A DNA stretch of 64,000 bases from Isoptericola sp. AK164. GTDB lineage: Bacteria > Actinomycetota > Actinomycetes > Actinomycetales > Cellulomonadaceae. Position numbers and translations under genes: made by a program. Shown piece by piece: positions 26,453 through 35,448 of the stretch (within the stretch, counting starts at the first letter, position 1; the number at the start of each line of letters is the position of its first letter). The stretch spans positions 992,001-1,056,000 of the forward strand of contig NZ_CP119106.1 of the NCBI RefSeq assembly GCF_029643425.1, given 5' to 3'. The notes beneath the pieces were generated by a model. It did not search any database. It was not told the DNA's origin and was given only the letters and a program-made list of their open reading frames with translations.

Positions 26453-27748
26453 TCAGTGCTCCCTGCGGTCCTCCTCGTCGCCGATGACCGTGGTGACCTC
26501 GTCGGGCAGGTCGTCGCGGTTCATGTCCGGGCCGCGCTCCTGCTTGGCGTCCCACCGCAGGGTGAGGGCGCCCAGCGTGGCGGCGACGACGGACGCGATG
26601 AGGATGGCGGCCTTGGCCCCCAGCGTGTACTCCGAGCCCTCCTCGAAGGACAGCTCGGCGATGAGGAGCGAGACCGTGAACCCGATGCCCGCCAGGAAGG
26701 CGACGGGCAGCAGGTCGCGTACTCCGATGCCCTGGGCCAGCCGCAACGGGGTCACGCGGGTGACCAGCCAGGTCGTGCCCAGGATGCCGAGGAGCTTGCC
26801 GAGCACCAGGCCTGCGACGATCGCGTACACCACCGGCTGGCCCAGGATCTCGGCCGGCCCGCCGCCGTCGACCAGGTTCACGCCGGCCGAGAAGAAGGCG
26901 AAGACGGGCAGGGCGAGGCCCTGGGACCACGGCTTCACCGCGTGCTCGTAGTGGTGCGTCCGCGTCTCGCGCTCGCCGTGGATCGGACGGGCCGTGGCCG
27001 CGAAGCCCATGAGCACACCCGCGATCGTGGCGTGCACCCCCGAGGCGTGCATGAACGCCCAGGCGACGACGAACAGCGGGACCAGGATCCACCACTTCGG
27101 CGACCGGGTGCGGACGTACCAGGCGAAGACCGCGACGACGACGAGCGAGCCGCCCAGCCAGGCGCCGTTGATCTCGCTGGTGTAGAAGACCGCGATGATG
27201 ATGATCGCCAGCAGGTCGTCGACCACCGCGAGCGTGAGCAGGAAGGTGCGGATCGCCACGGGCAGGCCCTTGCCGAAGACCGCCAGGATCGCGAGCGCGA
27301 AGGCGATGTCGGTGGCGGTGGGGATGGCCCAGCCGTGCAGGGCCTCCGAGCTGCCGAGCGTGAGGACCACGACGACGTAGAAGATCGCCGGCAGGGCCAT
27401 TCCGCCCACGGCGGCCAGCATCGGGACGCCGGCCTGCTTGGGGCTGCGCAGCGAGCCGGCGACGAACTCGTGCTTGAGCTCCAGGCCGACCGTGAAGAAG
27501 AAGATCGCGAGCAGGCCGTCGGCGGCCCACTTCGCCAGCGTCAGGTCGAGGTGGATGTACACGGGGCCGATGTACGCCGGGCCCACCACCGTCTGGGACA
27601 GCGTCTCGTAGGCCTCCCGCCACGGTGAGTTGGCGAAGATCAGCGCGATCACGGCGGCACCGATGAGGAGGGCACCACCGGTCGTCTCCCGGCGGAGGAA
27701 GGTCGCCAGGCGGGTGCCGAAGGACTGGGTCGTCGTGTCGTGGCTCAG
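26453..27748 (-). CDS. nhaA: Na+/H+ antiporter NhaA, probable CTG start
   Basis: This is a membrane antiporter that exchanges Na+ for H+. The ion-binding Asp pair is present in AVVDDLLAIII, along with AIPTATDIAFALAIL and the early LLAIFFFTVGLELKHE. The family's first helix is encoded (RETTGGALLIGAAVIALIFANSP), but the frame has no ATG, GTG or TTG before the GTG at 27652, which lies within that helix. A CTG at 27748 has AGGAG 6 nt upstream and gives 431 aa with a normal N-terminus, so I chose it. The alternative is a one-base error at an ATG 6 nt further on. The frame closes upstream at 27830. It is a single gene with its own terminator. Confidence 0.9.
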   Translation of the reverse strand: MSHDTTTQSFGTRLATFLRRETTGGALLIGAAVIALIFANSPWREAYETLSQTVVGPAYIGPVYIHLDLTLAKWAADGLLAIFFFTVGLELKHEFVAGSLRSPKQAGVPMLAAVGGMALPAIFYVVVVLTLGSSEALHGWAIPTATDIAFALAILAVFGKGLPVAIRTFLLTLAVVDDLLAIIIIAVFYTSEINGAWLGGSLVVVAVFAWYVRTRSPKWWILVPLFVVAWAFMHASGVHATIAGVLMGFAATARPIHGERETRTHHYEHAVKPWSQGLALPVFAFFSAGVNLVDGGGPAEILGQPVVYAIVAGLVLGKLLGILGTTWLVTRVTPLRLAQGIGVRDLLPVAFLAGIGFTVSLLIAELSFEEGSEYTLGAKAAILIASVVAATLGALTLRWDAKQERGPDMNRDDLPDEVTTVIGDEEDRREH

Positions 27749-27864
27749 GGCATGCTCCTGGGTCGTCGATGGGCACGGGCCGGCGTTCCAGCCGACTTCA
27801 CCGACCAGACTTCCCGGCTCGCCAGAGGCTCATGCTACCCGCGCACCGTTCGCGCGCCCGGTGG

Positions 27865-28422
27865 TCAGGGCGTGTCGTCGGTCATCCCCCGGAGGCGGAG
27901 CACCGTGCGCCAGTTGCGACCCGTGGTCCACGTCCCGGTGGCGCGGTCCAGGCGCGCGCTCGTCAGGCGGCTGCGTCCGATGCCGTCCGGGTAGTGCACG
28001 AACAGCGCGCCGTCGGCCGTCGCCAGCCGTTCCGGGCCGTCGTGGTCGGCCGCGAGCCGTGCCACGCCGTCGGCGTCCACCGGGTCGGGGCCGAGGTGGA
28101 GCTGCAGGTGGGAGGGGTCGTCCTGCGCGGGTCCGGGGAAGGGGTTCGCCGCGACCAGGTGCGTCAGCCGGGCCGCGGACACCGCCAGCAGCGGCACCGG
28201 CGCACCCAGGGTCGCGGCCAGCGCGGCGCCCACCCCCGCGGCGACGCCCGGGGCGTCGTCCGGGGCGTCCGTGCCCGACGACGCCACGAGGTTCCCGCTG
28301 GTCGCGTACGTGCGGGCGTCGCGGAGACCTGCCTCGGCGGCCGCGGCGCGCAGGTCGGCCGCCGCGACCCGGCGGTGCGGGCCGAGGTTGACCCCGCGCA
28401 GCAGCACCACGTAGCTCGTCAC
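27865..28422 (-). CDS. DUF1697 protein
   Basis: This 185-aa soluble protein shows the DUF1697 features: YVVLLRGVNLGPHRRV at the start, a YATSGNLV strand, and late GPERLATADGALFVHYPDGIGRSRL. The family is widespread in bacteria with no proven role. The GTG start at 28422 has little ribosome-binding sequence. It is upstream of nhaA on the same strand with a 116-bp gap. Confidence 0.85.
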   Translation of the reverse strand: MTSYVVLLRGVNLGPHRRVAAADLRAAAAEAGLRDARTYATSGNLVASSGTDAPDDAPGVAAGVGAALAATLGAPVPLLAVSAARLTHLVAANPFPGPAQDDPSHLQLHLGPDPVDADGVARLAADHDGPERLATADGALFVHYPDGIGRSRLTSARLDRATGTWTTGRNWRTVLRLRGMTDDTP

Positions 28423-28532
28423 GGCTCCATCGTGCCCCGCGGGTCACGGCCGTGTGAATTCTGGATGACACCTTCGCGCCACGCCGCCGGTGTGACCCTG
28501 CTCACGGCCGACGGGACGTAGCGTGACCGGCA

Positions 28533-28553
28533 GGACACCCACCCAGGGTGTCC
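28533..28553 (+). other. Small hairpin in the phoH leader region
   Basis: An 8-bp stem GGACACCC/GGGTGTCC with loop ACCCA lies 126 bp before the phoH start. It is followed by GGGAGG and an ATG at 28569 that starts a frame overlapping phoH. This may be a leader structure; no known riboswitch was recognised. Confidence 0.3.
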
Positions 28554-28678
28554 CCGGGAGGCCAACCGATGGAGTGCATGCTCCGTGCAGGAGGGCCGGC
28601 CCCGGTCCTGGTGCACGACGTGCGCGAGGCCGGTCGCCCGCCCCACCCGCCGTTCCGCTCTGCACGAGGGAGCACATC

Positions 28679-30016
28679 GTGGCCCACACCGATCCCACCG
28701 CCCACCCCCGGACGTTCGTCGTCGACACGTCCGTGCTGCTGTCCGACCCCCGCGCCATCCACCGGTTCGCCGAGCACGACGTCGTGCTGCCCGTCGTCGT
28801 CGTCACCGAGCTCGAGGCCAAGCGGCACCACGCCGAGCTCGGCTACTTCGCCCGCAGCGCCCTGCGGGCCCTCGACGACCTGCGGATCACGCACGGTCGC
28901 CTGGACGCCCCGATCCCCATCGGTGACGACGGCGGGACGTTGCGGGTCGAGCTGAACCACAGCGACCCGGAGGTGCTGCCCGCCGGGTTCCGGCTCGGGG
29001 ACAACGACACCCGCATCCTGGCGGTGGCCGCGAACCTCGCGGCCGAGGGCCGCGACGTCACCGTGGTGTCCAAGGACCTGCCCATGCGGGTGAAGGCCTC
29101 CGCCGTCGGGCTGCGGGCCGAGGAGTACCGCCACGAGCTCGCGGTCGACTCCGGGTGGACCGGGATGCGCGAGATCGCCGTCACCGACGACCAGCTCTCC
29201 GCCCTGTACGACGGGACCGAGCTCGAGCTCGCGTCCCTCGCCCCGGAGGTCATGGCCGAGGCCTCCCCGCTGCTGTGCCACACCGGACTGGTCATCCACG
29301 GCGGGGGCGGGTCGGCGCTCGGCCGGGTCACGGCCGACAAGCGGATCCGGCTGGTGCGCGGCGACCAGGACGTGTTCGGGGTGCACGGCCGCTCCGCCGA
29401 GCAGCGGGTCGCCATCGACCTGCTCAACGACCCGGACGTCGGCATCGTCTCGATGGGCGGGCGCGCCGGGACGGGCAAGTCGGCCCTGGCCCTCTGCGCG
29501 GGCCTCGAGGCGGTGCTCGAGCGCCGGCAGCACCGCAAGATCCTCGTCTTCCGTCCGCTGTACGCCGTCGGCGGGCAGGAGCTGGGCTATCTGCCGGGGT
29601 CCGAGTCGGAGAAGATGAACCCGTGGGCCCAGGCCGTCTACGACACCCTCGGTGCCCTGGTCTCCCCGCACGTCGTCGACGAGGTCATCGACCGCGAGAT
29701 GCTCGAGGTGCTGCCGCTGACGCACATCCGCGGACGGTCCCTGCACGACGCCTTCGTCATCGTCGACGAGGCCCAGTCGCTCGAGCGCAACGTGCTGCTC
29801 ACGGTCCTGTCCCGGATCGGGCAGGGGTCGCGGGTCGTGCTCACCCACGACGTCGCCCAGCGGGACAACCTCCGCGTCGGGCGCCACGACGGTGTCGCCG
29901 CGGTGATCGAGGCGATGAAGGGGCACCCGCTGTTCGCCCACATCACCTTGACCCGGTCCGAGCGCTCGCCGGTGGCGGCGCTCGTCACCGAGATGCTCGA
30001 GGGCCTGGAGATCTGA
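28679..30016 (+). CDS. PIN-PhoH fusion protein (PhoH2 type)
   Basis: This 445-aa protein has an N-terminal PIN ribonuclease domain (about 1-150; [12 protein letters not shown] with the first catalytic Asp, then TELEAKRHH and a later DNDTRIL). It also has a C-terminal PhoH ATPase domain with Walker [13 protein letters not shown] and Walker [11 protein letters not shown]. PhoH2 proteins studied in mycobacteria unwind and cleave RNA. I chose the GTG at 28679 with GAGGGAG 6-8 nt upstream. Its last 32 bp overlap, tail to tail, the end of the FUSC gene. Confidence 0.93.
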   Translation: MAHTDPTAHPRTFVVDTSVLLSDPRAIHRFAEHDVVLPVVVVTELEAKRHHAELGYFARSALRALDDLRITHGRLDAPIPIGDDGGTLRVELNHSDPEVLPAGFRLGDNDTRILAVAANLAAEGRDVTVVSKDLPMRVKASAVGLRAEEYRHELAVDSGWTGMREIAVTDDQLSALYDGTELELASLAPEVMAEASPLLCHTGLVIHGGGGSALGRVTADKRIRLVRGDQDVFGVHGRSAEQRVAIDLLNDPDVGIVSMGGRAGTGKSALALCAGLEAVLERRQHRKILVFRPLYAVGGQELGYLPGSESEKMNPWAQAVYDTLGALVSPHVVDEVIDREMLEVLPLTHIRGRSLHDAFVIVDEAQSLERNVLLTVLSRIGQGSRVVLTHDVAQRDNLRVGRHDGVAAVIEAMKGHPLFAHITLTRSERSPVAALVTEMLEGLEI

Positions 30017-31382
30017 GTCCTACCGAGCCGTCGGGGTCCGGGCCGTCGCCGGCGGGGCCCCGACGGCGACGGCGCGGGTGGACCAGGACCACGGCGCCGA
30101 CCCCGACGGCGGCGCCGAGGACTGTGTCGAGGGCCCGTGCCAGCGCGATCCCGCCGGCGTCGGCGGGCGCGGCCAGCGAGGTCATGAGGAGCGCCATCGG
30201 GGTGATCGTCAGCATCGCGAGCCCGTAGTGGCGGCCGACGACCAGCTCGGTGACGACCTGCAGCGCCACGACGAGCACGCAGGTCGCGGCGAAGCCGAGG
30301 TCGGCGTCGAGCAGGAGCCAGGCGACGAGCGCGCCGACGGCGGTCCCCGCCGCCCGCTGCAGAGCCCGGACGACCGCGTGCTGCGCCGTCGTCCCCTGCA
30401 GCGTCGCCGTGGCCCCCATCTGGGCCCAGGCGGGGTGGGTCAGACCGCCGGCCGTCGCCAGCAGACCGGCGCCCAGGCTCGCCAGGACGACGCGGACGCC
30501 GGTGAGCCGCCACGAGGAGGACCGCGCCTCGCGGACGGCCTGCTCGCGCAGGCTCGTCCGGGCGGGCCGCGGGCGGTCCGGTGCCGGACCGCCGGCGGTG
30601 TCGTCGAGCACCCGTTCCACGGCGTCGAGCTCGGTGGTCAGCGACCGGGCGGTCCCGCGCGTCCGGCGGTGCGACGAGTCGTCGGCGAGGGCCGCCCGCG
30701 CCGTGTCGATCGCGGCGCGGGCGGTGCGTACGGCGTCGCCGTGGCGCAGGTCGCCGGCGGTGTCGACGGAGGGTCCGGCGGCCCGCCGCACGGCGTCCGC
30801 GGCCCGCCGCACGGCCAGCCGGGCCGGTGCCGACGGTCGCGCGAGGTAGCCGCTCATGCCCACGGTCCAGGCGATCGCCGCACCGACGAGGGCCGCTCCG
30901 CCACGCTCGGCCACGTCGGGCCAGCCGAGGGGTCCGGCGAGCCCTCCCGCGGCGGCGAACACGACGATCGTGGCGCCGGGCGGCCCGGTGCGGACGAGCC
31001 GGCAGAGCACGGTCGTGGCGCCGGCGATCGCGGCGACGGCGAGCAGGGTGACGGCCGGTGCCGCCCCGGCGGCGGTCAGGGCGGAGGTCGCCACGAGGGC
31101 GGTCGTCAGGAGGCCGCCGAGCAGGGCGAGCACGGCCGCCCGGCGGCGGTACGGGTCGAACCGTCCGAACAGGGAGGCCAGCGCTCCGAGCGCCGCGAAG
31201 CCGGCCAGGTCACGGTGGCCGGTCGCGGCGCAGACGGCCAGGGCGAGCCCGACGGCCGCGCCGCAGCGCAGGGCCGCGGCCAGCGTGGCGTCGGCGGGGC
31301 TGACGCGCAGTGCGGCGCGCAGGTGCTGGGTGTCGAGGACGTCGCGTGCGGTGGTGACGACGGGGGAGGAGGCGAGGCGCAT
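29985..31382 (-). CDS. FUSC-family membrane protein (possible aromatic acid/drug exporter)
   Basis: This 465-aa protein has two blocks of about five to six membrane helices separated by a hydrophilic middle (about residues 185-290). The C-terminal block starts [20 protein letters not shown] and contains [17 protein letters not shown], as in the FUSC (fusaric acid resistance-like) family. The ATG at 31382 follows a -10-like TATCAT by 8 nt. It is divergent from a MarR regulator, which likely controls it and may respond to the exported compound. Its 3' end overlaps phoH by 32 bp. Confidence 0.85.
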   Translation of the reverse strand: MRLASSPVVTTARDVLDTQHLRAALRVSPADATLAAALRCGAAVGLALAVCAATGHRDLAGFAALGALASLFGRFDPYRRRAAVLALLGGLLTTALVATSALTAAGAAPAVTLLAVAAIAGATTVLCRLVRTGPPGATIVVFAAAGGLAGPLGWPDVAERGGAALVGAAIAWTVGMSGYLARPSAPARLAVRRAADAVRRAAGPSVDTAGDLRHGDAVRTARAAIDTARAALADDSSHRRTRGTARSLTTELDAVERVLDDTAGGPAPDRPRPARTSLREQAVREARSSSWRLTGVRVVLASLGAGLLATAGGLTHPAWAQMGATATLQGTTAQHAVVRALQRAAGTAVGALVAWLLLDADLGFAATCVLVVALQVVTELVVGRHYGLAMLTITPMALLMTSLAAPADAGGIALARALDTVLGAAVGVGAVVLVHPRRRRRGPAGDGPDPDGSVGLRSPGPRASR

Positions 31383-31390
31383 GTCCTGCC

Positions 31391-31396
31391 ATGATA
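31391..31396 (-). promoter_or_regulatory. -10 box TATCAT for the FUSC gene
   Basis: TATCAT on the minus strand ends 8 nt before the ATG, so the transcript would be leaderless or nearly so. The box overlaps the left arm of the MarR operator candidate. Confidence 0.5.
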
Positions 31397-31423
31397 GTTC
31401 ACGAGTAAATCACCAGGGAACTA
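31395..31423. promoter_or_regulatory. Candidate MarR operator between FUSC and marR genes
   Basis: The inverted repeat TAGTTC (31395-31400) / GAACTA (31418-31423) has 17 nt between the arms. The left arm overlaps the FUSC -10 box, and the right arm covers the place expected for the -35 of the MarR gene, so one bound dimer pair could block both promoters. Confidence 0.5.
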
Positions 31424-31438
31424 CTGCGGCGTCGTCCC

Positions 31439-31444
31439 TATCCT
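31439..31444 (+). promoter_or_regulatory. -10 box TATCCT for the MarR gene
   Basis: TATCCT stands 6 nt before the GTG start, which has no ribosome binding site. This is the usual geometry of a leaderless actinobacterial message. Confidence 0.55.
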
Positions 31445-31450
31445 GGGCGG

Positions 31451-31939
31451 GTGGACTACATCGAGAGGGTGCGGGCCCGGTGGGCCGAGCTGCTGCCGGA
31501 CGTCGACACGGCGCCGGCGGAGACCGGCGCGCGGATCCGCAGGATCGCGGGCCTGCTCGAGGCCGCGCTGGCCGGCGAGCTCGCGGCCCACGACGTCTCG
31601 CGGGCCGAGCTGGACGTGCTGACGGCGCTGCGGCGCGCCGATCGCCCGCTGCGCGCGGGGGAGATCACCACCATGACGGGGTCGCCCGGGGCGTCGATCA
31701 CCAAGCGGCTCGGGCGGCTGGAGCGCGACGGGCTGGTGGAGCGCGCCGTCCACGAGCGCGATCGCCGCGGTGTCGTGGTGGCGCTGACCGACCGCGGTCG
31801 TGCGGTGGTCGACGAGCTGTTCCCGCGGCAGGTCGAGCACGAGCGGGCGGCCGTCGCGGACCTGTCGGCGGCGGAGCGGGCCGAGCTGGCCCGGCTCCTG
31901 GCCGTCGTCCTGCGTCGGTTGGACCCGCAGGACTACTGA
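31451..31939 (+). CDS. MarR-family regulator
   Basis: This 162-aa winged-helix regulator has a recognition region LRAGEITTMTGSPGASITKRLGRLERDGLV and the wing HERDRRGVVVALTDRGR. The GTG start at 31451 lacks a ribosome binding site and is probably leaderless. It is divergent from the FUSC membrane protein with a shared inverted repeat, so autoregulation and control of that exporter are likely. The ligand is unknown; MarR proteins next to such exporters often sense phenolic acids. Confidence 0.93.
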   Translation: MDYIERVRARWAELLPDVDTAPAETGARIRRIAGLLEAALAGELAAHDVSRAELDVLTALRRADRPLRAGEITTMTGSPGASITKRLGRLERDGLVERAVHERDRRGVVVALTDRGRAVVDELFPRQVEHERAAVADLSAAERAELARLLAVVLRRLDPQDY

Positions 31940-31966
31940 CCGGGTTGCCGTCGCGGACCGGGCCGT

Positions 31967-31998
31967 CCCGGTGCCGCGGCGTCGTCCGCGGCACCGGG
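31967..31998. terminator. Bidirectional hairpin between marR and fumC
   Basis: A perfect 13-bp stem (CCCGGTGCCGCGG / CCGCGGCACCGGG) with a 6-nt loop lies between the two convergent stop codons. There is no U tract. Confidence 0.75.
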
Positions 31999-32004
31999 CG
32001 CGGC

Positions 32005-33438
32005 TCAGGCCTGCGGCGGGCGCGTCATGGACAGCACGTCGAGCGCTGCGTCGAGCTGGGCCTCGGTGACCTCGCCCCGCTCGACGAACCCGAGCGCCAC
32101 CACGGCCTCGCGGACCGTGATCCCCTCGGCCACCGCCTTCTTGGCGACCTTGGCCGCGGCCTCGTAGCCGATCACGCGGTTGAGCGGCGTGACGATCGAC
32201 GGCGAGGACTCGGCGAAGGCGCGGGCCCTGTCGACGTTGGCCGTCAGGCCGGCGACCGTCTTGTCGGCCAGCACGCGCGAGGCGTTGGACAGCAGACGGA
32301 TCGACTCCAGCACGCCCTGGGCGATCACCGGGATCTGGACGTTGAGCTCGAAGGTGCCCGTGGCGCCGGCCCACGCGACGGTCGCGTCGTTGCCGACGAC
32401 GCGCGCCGCGACCATGAGCACGGCCTCGGGGATCACCGGGTTGACCTTGCCCGGCATGATCGACGACCCCGGCTGCAGGTCCGGGATGGCGATCTCGCCG
32501 AGACCCGTGTTCGGGCCGGACCCCATCCAGCGCAGGTCGTTGCAGATCTTGGTGACCGACACGGCGATGGTGCGCAGCGCGCCGGACAGCTCGACGAGGC
32601 CGTCCCGGGCGGACTGGGCCTCGAAGTGGTCGCGGGCCTCGGTCAGCGGCAGCCCCGTGTCCTCGCGCAGCAGCTCGATGACGCGCTGCGGGAAGCCGGC
32701 CGGGGTGTTGATGCCCGTGCCCACGGCCGTCCCGCCCAGAGGGACCTCGGCGGCGCGGGGCAGCGCGGCCTCGACGCGCTCGATGCCGTACCGCACCGCG
32801 GCGGCGTACCCGCCGAACTCCTGGCCGAGCGTGACCGGCGTGGCGTCCATCAGGTGCGTGCGGCCCGACTTCACGACCTCGGCGTACTCCTCGGCCTTGG
32901 CCGACAGCGCCTCGGCGAGGTGCTGCAGGGCCGGGACGAGGTCGCGGACGACGCCGGCCGTGGCGGCCACGTGCACCGACGTCGGGAAGACGTCGTTCGA
33001 GGACTGCGAGGCGTTGACGTGGTCGTTCGGGTGCACGTCGCGGCCCAGGGACCGCGTGGCCAGCGTGGCCAGCACCTCGTTGGTGTTCATGTTCGACGAG
33101 GTGCCCGACCCCGTCTGGAAGACGTCCACCGGGAAGTGGCCGTCCAGCTCGCCCGAGGCGACCTGGTCGGCGGCGGCGGCGATGGCGTCCGCGACGTCCT
33201 GGTCGAGCACGCCGAGCTCGGCGTTGGTGAGCGCCGCGGCCTTCTTCACCCGGGCGAGCGCCTCGATGTGGCTGCGCTCCAGCGGCGTGCCGGAGATGGG
33301 GAAGTTCTCGACCGCACGCTGCGTCTGGGCGCGGTAGAGAGCGTGGGCGGGGACACGGACCTCGCCCATCGTGTCGTGCTCGATGCGGTACTCGGTCGCG
33401 GGCGCGTCGGCGCCACCGGCGGCGGTGTCGGAAGTCAT
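32005..33438 (-). CDS. fumC: Fumarate hydratase class II
   Basis: This 477-aa enzyme interconverts fumarate and malate in the citric acid cycle. The class II signature [11 protein letters not shown] is present, with SSNDVFPTS and the early [19 protein letters not shown] chose the ATG at 33438 (MTSDTAAGG); a GTG at 33456 is also in frame, and neither has a good ribosome binding site. It follows carbonic anhydrase by 54 bp on the same strand and may belong to the xseB-kinase-carbonic anhydrase transcript. Confidence 0.96.
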   Translation of the reverse strand: MTSDTAAGGADAPATEYRIEHDTMGEVRVPAHALYRAQTQRAVENFPISGTPLERSHIEALARVKKAAALTNAELGVLDQDVADAIAAAADQVASGELDGHFPVDVFQTGSGTSSNMNTNEVLATLATRSLGRDVHPNDHVNASQSSNDVFPTSVHVAATAGVVRDLVPALQHLAEALSAKAEEYAEVVKSGRTHLMDATPVTLGQEFGGYAAAVRYGIERVEAALPRAAEVPLGGTAVGTGINTPAGFPQRVIELLREDTGLPLTEARDHFEAQSARDGLVELSGALRTIAVSVTKICNDLRWMGSGPNTGLGEIAIPDLQPGSSIMPGKVNPVIPEAVLMVAARVVGNDATVAWAGATGTFELNVQIPVIAQGVLESIRLLSNASRVLADKTVAGLTANVDRARAFAESSPSIVTPLNRVIGYEAAAKVAKKAVAEGITVREAVVALGFVERGEVTEAQLDAALDVLSMTRPPQA

Positions 33439-33492
33439 GCGTCTATCGTGCCGCACCCGACCCCGCCGCCGCGTGTGAGAGGAGTCACGCGC

Positions 33493-34137
33493 TCAGCGCA
33501 GCGGTTCCTCGCCCACGTCACCGGCGACCTCGACGAGCCGCGCGGACCCCTCGGCGAGGTCGTACTCGACGCCGACGATCGCCGTGCGCCCCTCCGTGAC
33601 GGCCGCGTCGAGGGCGCGGGAGTAGCCCCGCAGCGTCGTGACGGTGTGCCGCACGTGCGCCGTGCGCAGCCGGTCGGCCAGGACCGCCTCGTCCTCGTCC
33701 TCGGACTCGTCGGGCGAGCCGGAGAGCTCGGCGATCGAGGGGATCACCTTGTCGACGACGGAGCGGACGAACCCGGGCGGCTGCTCGCCGGTGCGCAGCG
33801 TGTGCGCCGTCGCGCCGACCGCGCCGCACGAGTCGTGCCCCAGGACCACGATCAGCGGCGCTCCCAGGACCTCCACTCCGTACTCGATCGACCCCAGGAC
33901 CGTGGTGTCCACCACGTGCCCGGCCGTGCGGACCACGAACACGTCCCCGAGGCCCTGGTCGAAGATGATCTCCGCCGCCACCCGCGAGTCGGAGCAGCCG
34001 AACACCACGGTGTGCGGGTGCTGCGCGGCGGTCAGCTCGGCGCGACGCACCGACATCTGCGACCTCTCGGCCGGCTCGTCGTGGACGAAGCGCTCGTTGC
34101 CGGCCCGCAGCGCGGCCCAGGCTTCCTTCGGGGTCAT
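33493..34137 (-). CDS. Beta-carbonic anhydrase
   Basis: This 214-aa zinc enzyme interconverts CO2 and bicarbonate. Zinc ligands Cys48, His101 and Cys104 and the catalytic dyad Asp50/Arg52 are seen in FGCSDSR and GHDSCGAVG. An acidic segment ESEDEDEA lies near residue 145. The ATG at 34137 overlaps the sugar-kinase stop (ATGA). It is cytoplasmic, with no signal peptide. Confidence 0.95.
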   Translation of the reverse strand: MTPKEAWAALRAGNERFVHDEPAERSQMSVRRAELTAAQHPHTVVFGCSDSRVAAEIIFDQGLGDVFVVRTAGHVVDTTVLGSIEYGVEVLGAPLIVVLGHDSCGAVGATAHTLRTGEQPPGFVRSVVDKVIPSIAELSGSPDESEDEDEAVLADRLRTAHVRHTVTTLRGYSRALDAAVTEGRTAIVGVEYDLAEGSARLVEVAGDVGEEPLR

Positions 34138-35057
34138 GCATCCTCCAGGTCGTCGTTCCACGGCGGGTTCGCTCCCGCACGCGACACGGTCACGGCCGCC
34201 ACGGCGGCGCAGCGCGAGAGCAGCCGCTCGACCGTGGCGTGGTCGATCGTAGCCAGTGCCTCGCGGCGGTCGGCCCCGAGCAGGTCGGCCGACCACAGGC
34301 CGTCGAGCAGGGCGCCCATGAACGAGTCCCCGGCCCCGACGGTGTCCACGACCTCGACCGGTCGGGACGGCACGTGCACCTCGCCCGTCGCCGTGACCGC
34401 CGTCGAGCCCTCCCCGCCGAAGGTGACGACCACCAGCGCCGCGCCGAGGTCGTGCACCCAGGCGCGGGCGACGTCCAAGGCGGCCGTCTCCGGTGCGAGC
34501 CAGGCGAGGTCCTCGTCGCTGACCTTGACCACGTCGGCCAGCCGGACGAGCTCCTCGACGCGCGCACGGGCCCCGGCCGCGTCGCCCATGAGCACGGGAC
34601 GGGCGTTCGGGTCGTAGGTGATGGTCGACGTCGCGCGCGCGGCCTCGACCACGGTGCGGACGTCGGCGGCGCCCGGCTCCAGCACGGCCGCGATCGAGCC
34701 GGTGTGCACGGCCAGCGTCCCGGCGTCCGCGGCCGTCCCGACGGGTACCTGCCAGTCGAGGTCGAACGCGTAGGTGGCGGTCCCGGCGTCGTCCAGCGTT
34801 GCCTGCGCCACGGACGTGCGCGCCGCGCCGTCGCTGCCCGGCGCCAGCGTCACGCCCGAGGCGGCCAGCCAGGACCGCACGGTGTCGCCGCGTTCGTCCC
34901 GCCCGAGCCAGGTGGCCAGCCGGGCGTCCCGTCCGAGGCGGCCGAGCGTGAGCGCGACGTTGGCCAGCGAGCCGCCCGGGTGCTCGGCGCTCGTGCCGTC
35001 GGGTCGGTGGACGACGTCGACCAGCGCCTCCCCGACGGCGAGGACGTGGCCGGCCAT
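34134..35057 (-). CDS. PfkB-family carbohydrate kinase (fructokinase-like)
   Basis: This 307-aa kinase has the PfkB N-terminal pattern GEALVDVV...GGSLANVALTLGRLG and the C-terminal catalytic motif DTVGAGDSFMGALLDGL with its anion hole and base Asp. Fructose is a likely substrate by resemblance, but ribokinase-like or other sugar specificities cannot be excluded. It sits between xseB (one-base TGATG overlap) and carbonic anhydrase. Confidence 0.9.
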   Translation of the reverse strand: MAGHVLAVGEALVDVVHRPDGTSAEHPGGSLANVALTLGRLGRDARLATWLGRDERGDTVRSWLAASGVTLAPGSDGAARTSVAQATLDDAGTATYAFDLDWQVPVGTAADAGTLAVHTGSIAAVLEPGAADVRTVVEAARATSTITYDPNARPVLMGDAAGARARVEELVRLADVVKVSDEDLAWLAPETAALDVARAWVHDLGAALVVVTFGGEGSTAVTATGEVHVPSRPVEVVDTVGAGDSFMGALLDGLWSADLLGADRREALATIDHATVERLLSRCAAVAAVTVSRAGANPPWNDDLEDA

Positions 35058-35323
35058 CAGCCCTGTCCGTCCGGTGCGGCGGTCTCGGCGCTCGAGGCCG
35101 ACTGGGCGGCGGCGAGCCGCTCGCGCGCTCCGTCGAGCCACTCCTGGCAGCGGGCGGCCAGGGCCTCGCCGCGCTCCCACAGGGCGAGCGACGTCTCCAG
35201 CGGCTCGCCGCCGGCCTCCAGCCGGGAGACGACCTGGACCAGCTCGTCGCGCGCCTGCTCGTACGTCAGCGTGCCGACGTCGGGGGCGTCGGCCGGGGCG
35301 GGGGTGAGGTCTGCGTCGGTCAC
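35057..35323 (-). CDS. xseB: Exodeoxyribonuclease VII small subunit
   Basis: This 88-aa protein has the family core [21 protein letters not shown], then [18 protein letters not shown]. It binds XseA to form the single-strand-specific nuclease of DNA repair. The GTG at 35323 is the only reasonable start and gives a 25-residue N-terminal tail. It is not next to xseA: an ABC-F gene on the opposite strand and a palindrome lie between. Confidence 0.92.
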   Translation of the reverse strand: MTDADLTPAPADAPDVGTLTYEQARDELVQVVSRLEAGGEPLETSLALWERGEALAARCQEWLDGARERLAAAQSASSAETAAPDGQG

Positions 35324-35448
35324 GACACCAGTGAACCGCACCGGTCCGACATCGTGCCCACCGGTCCAACGGCCGGGCACCGTCGCCCGGGTCGCCCGGG
35401 TCGCGTAATTCGGTTGCCCTCGCGCGGGCCGGCCCCGACGATCGGTCC

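Noticed and set aside
28569-28955. Possible upstream ORF with a good GGGAGG site before phoH
   Set aside because: The frame runs far into phoH in another frame with Ser/Pro/Arg-rich, meaningless sequence. The ATG may be chance; only the hairpin is kept as a weak feature.
31421-32374. Open frame on the minus strand over marR
   Set aside because: It is antisense to marR and fumC-end sequence and has no recognisable domain; MarR on the plus strand is convincing.
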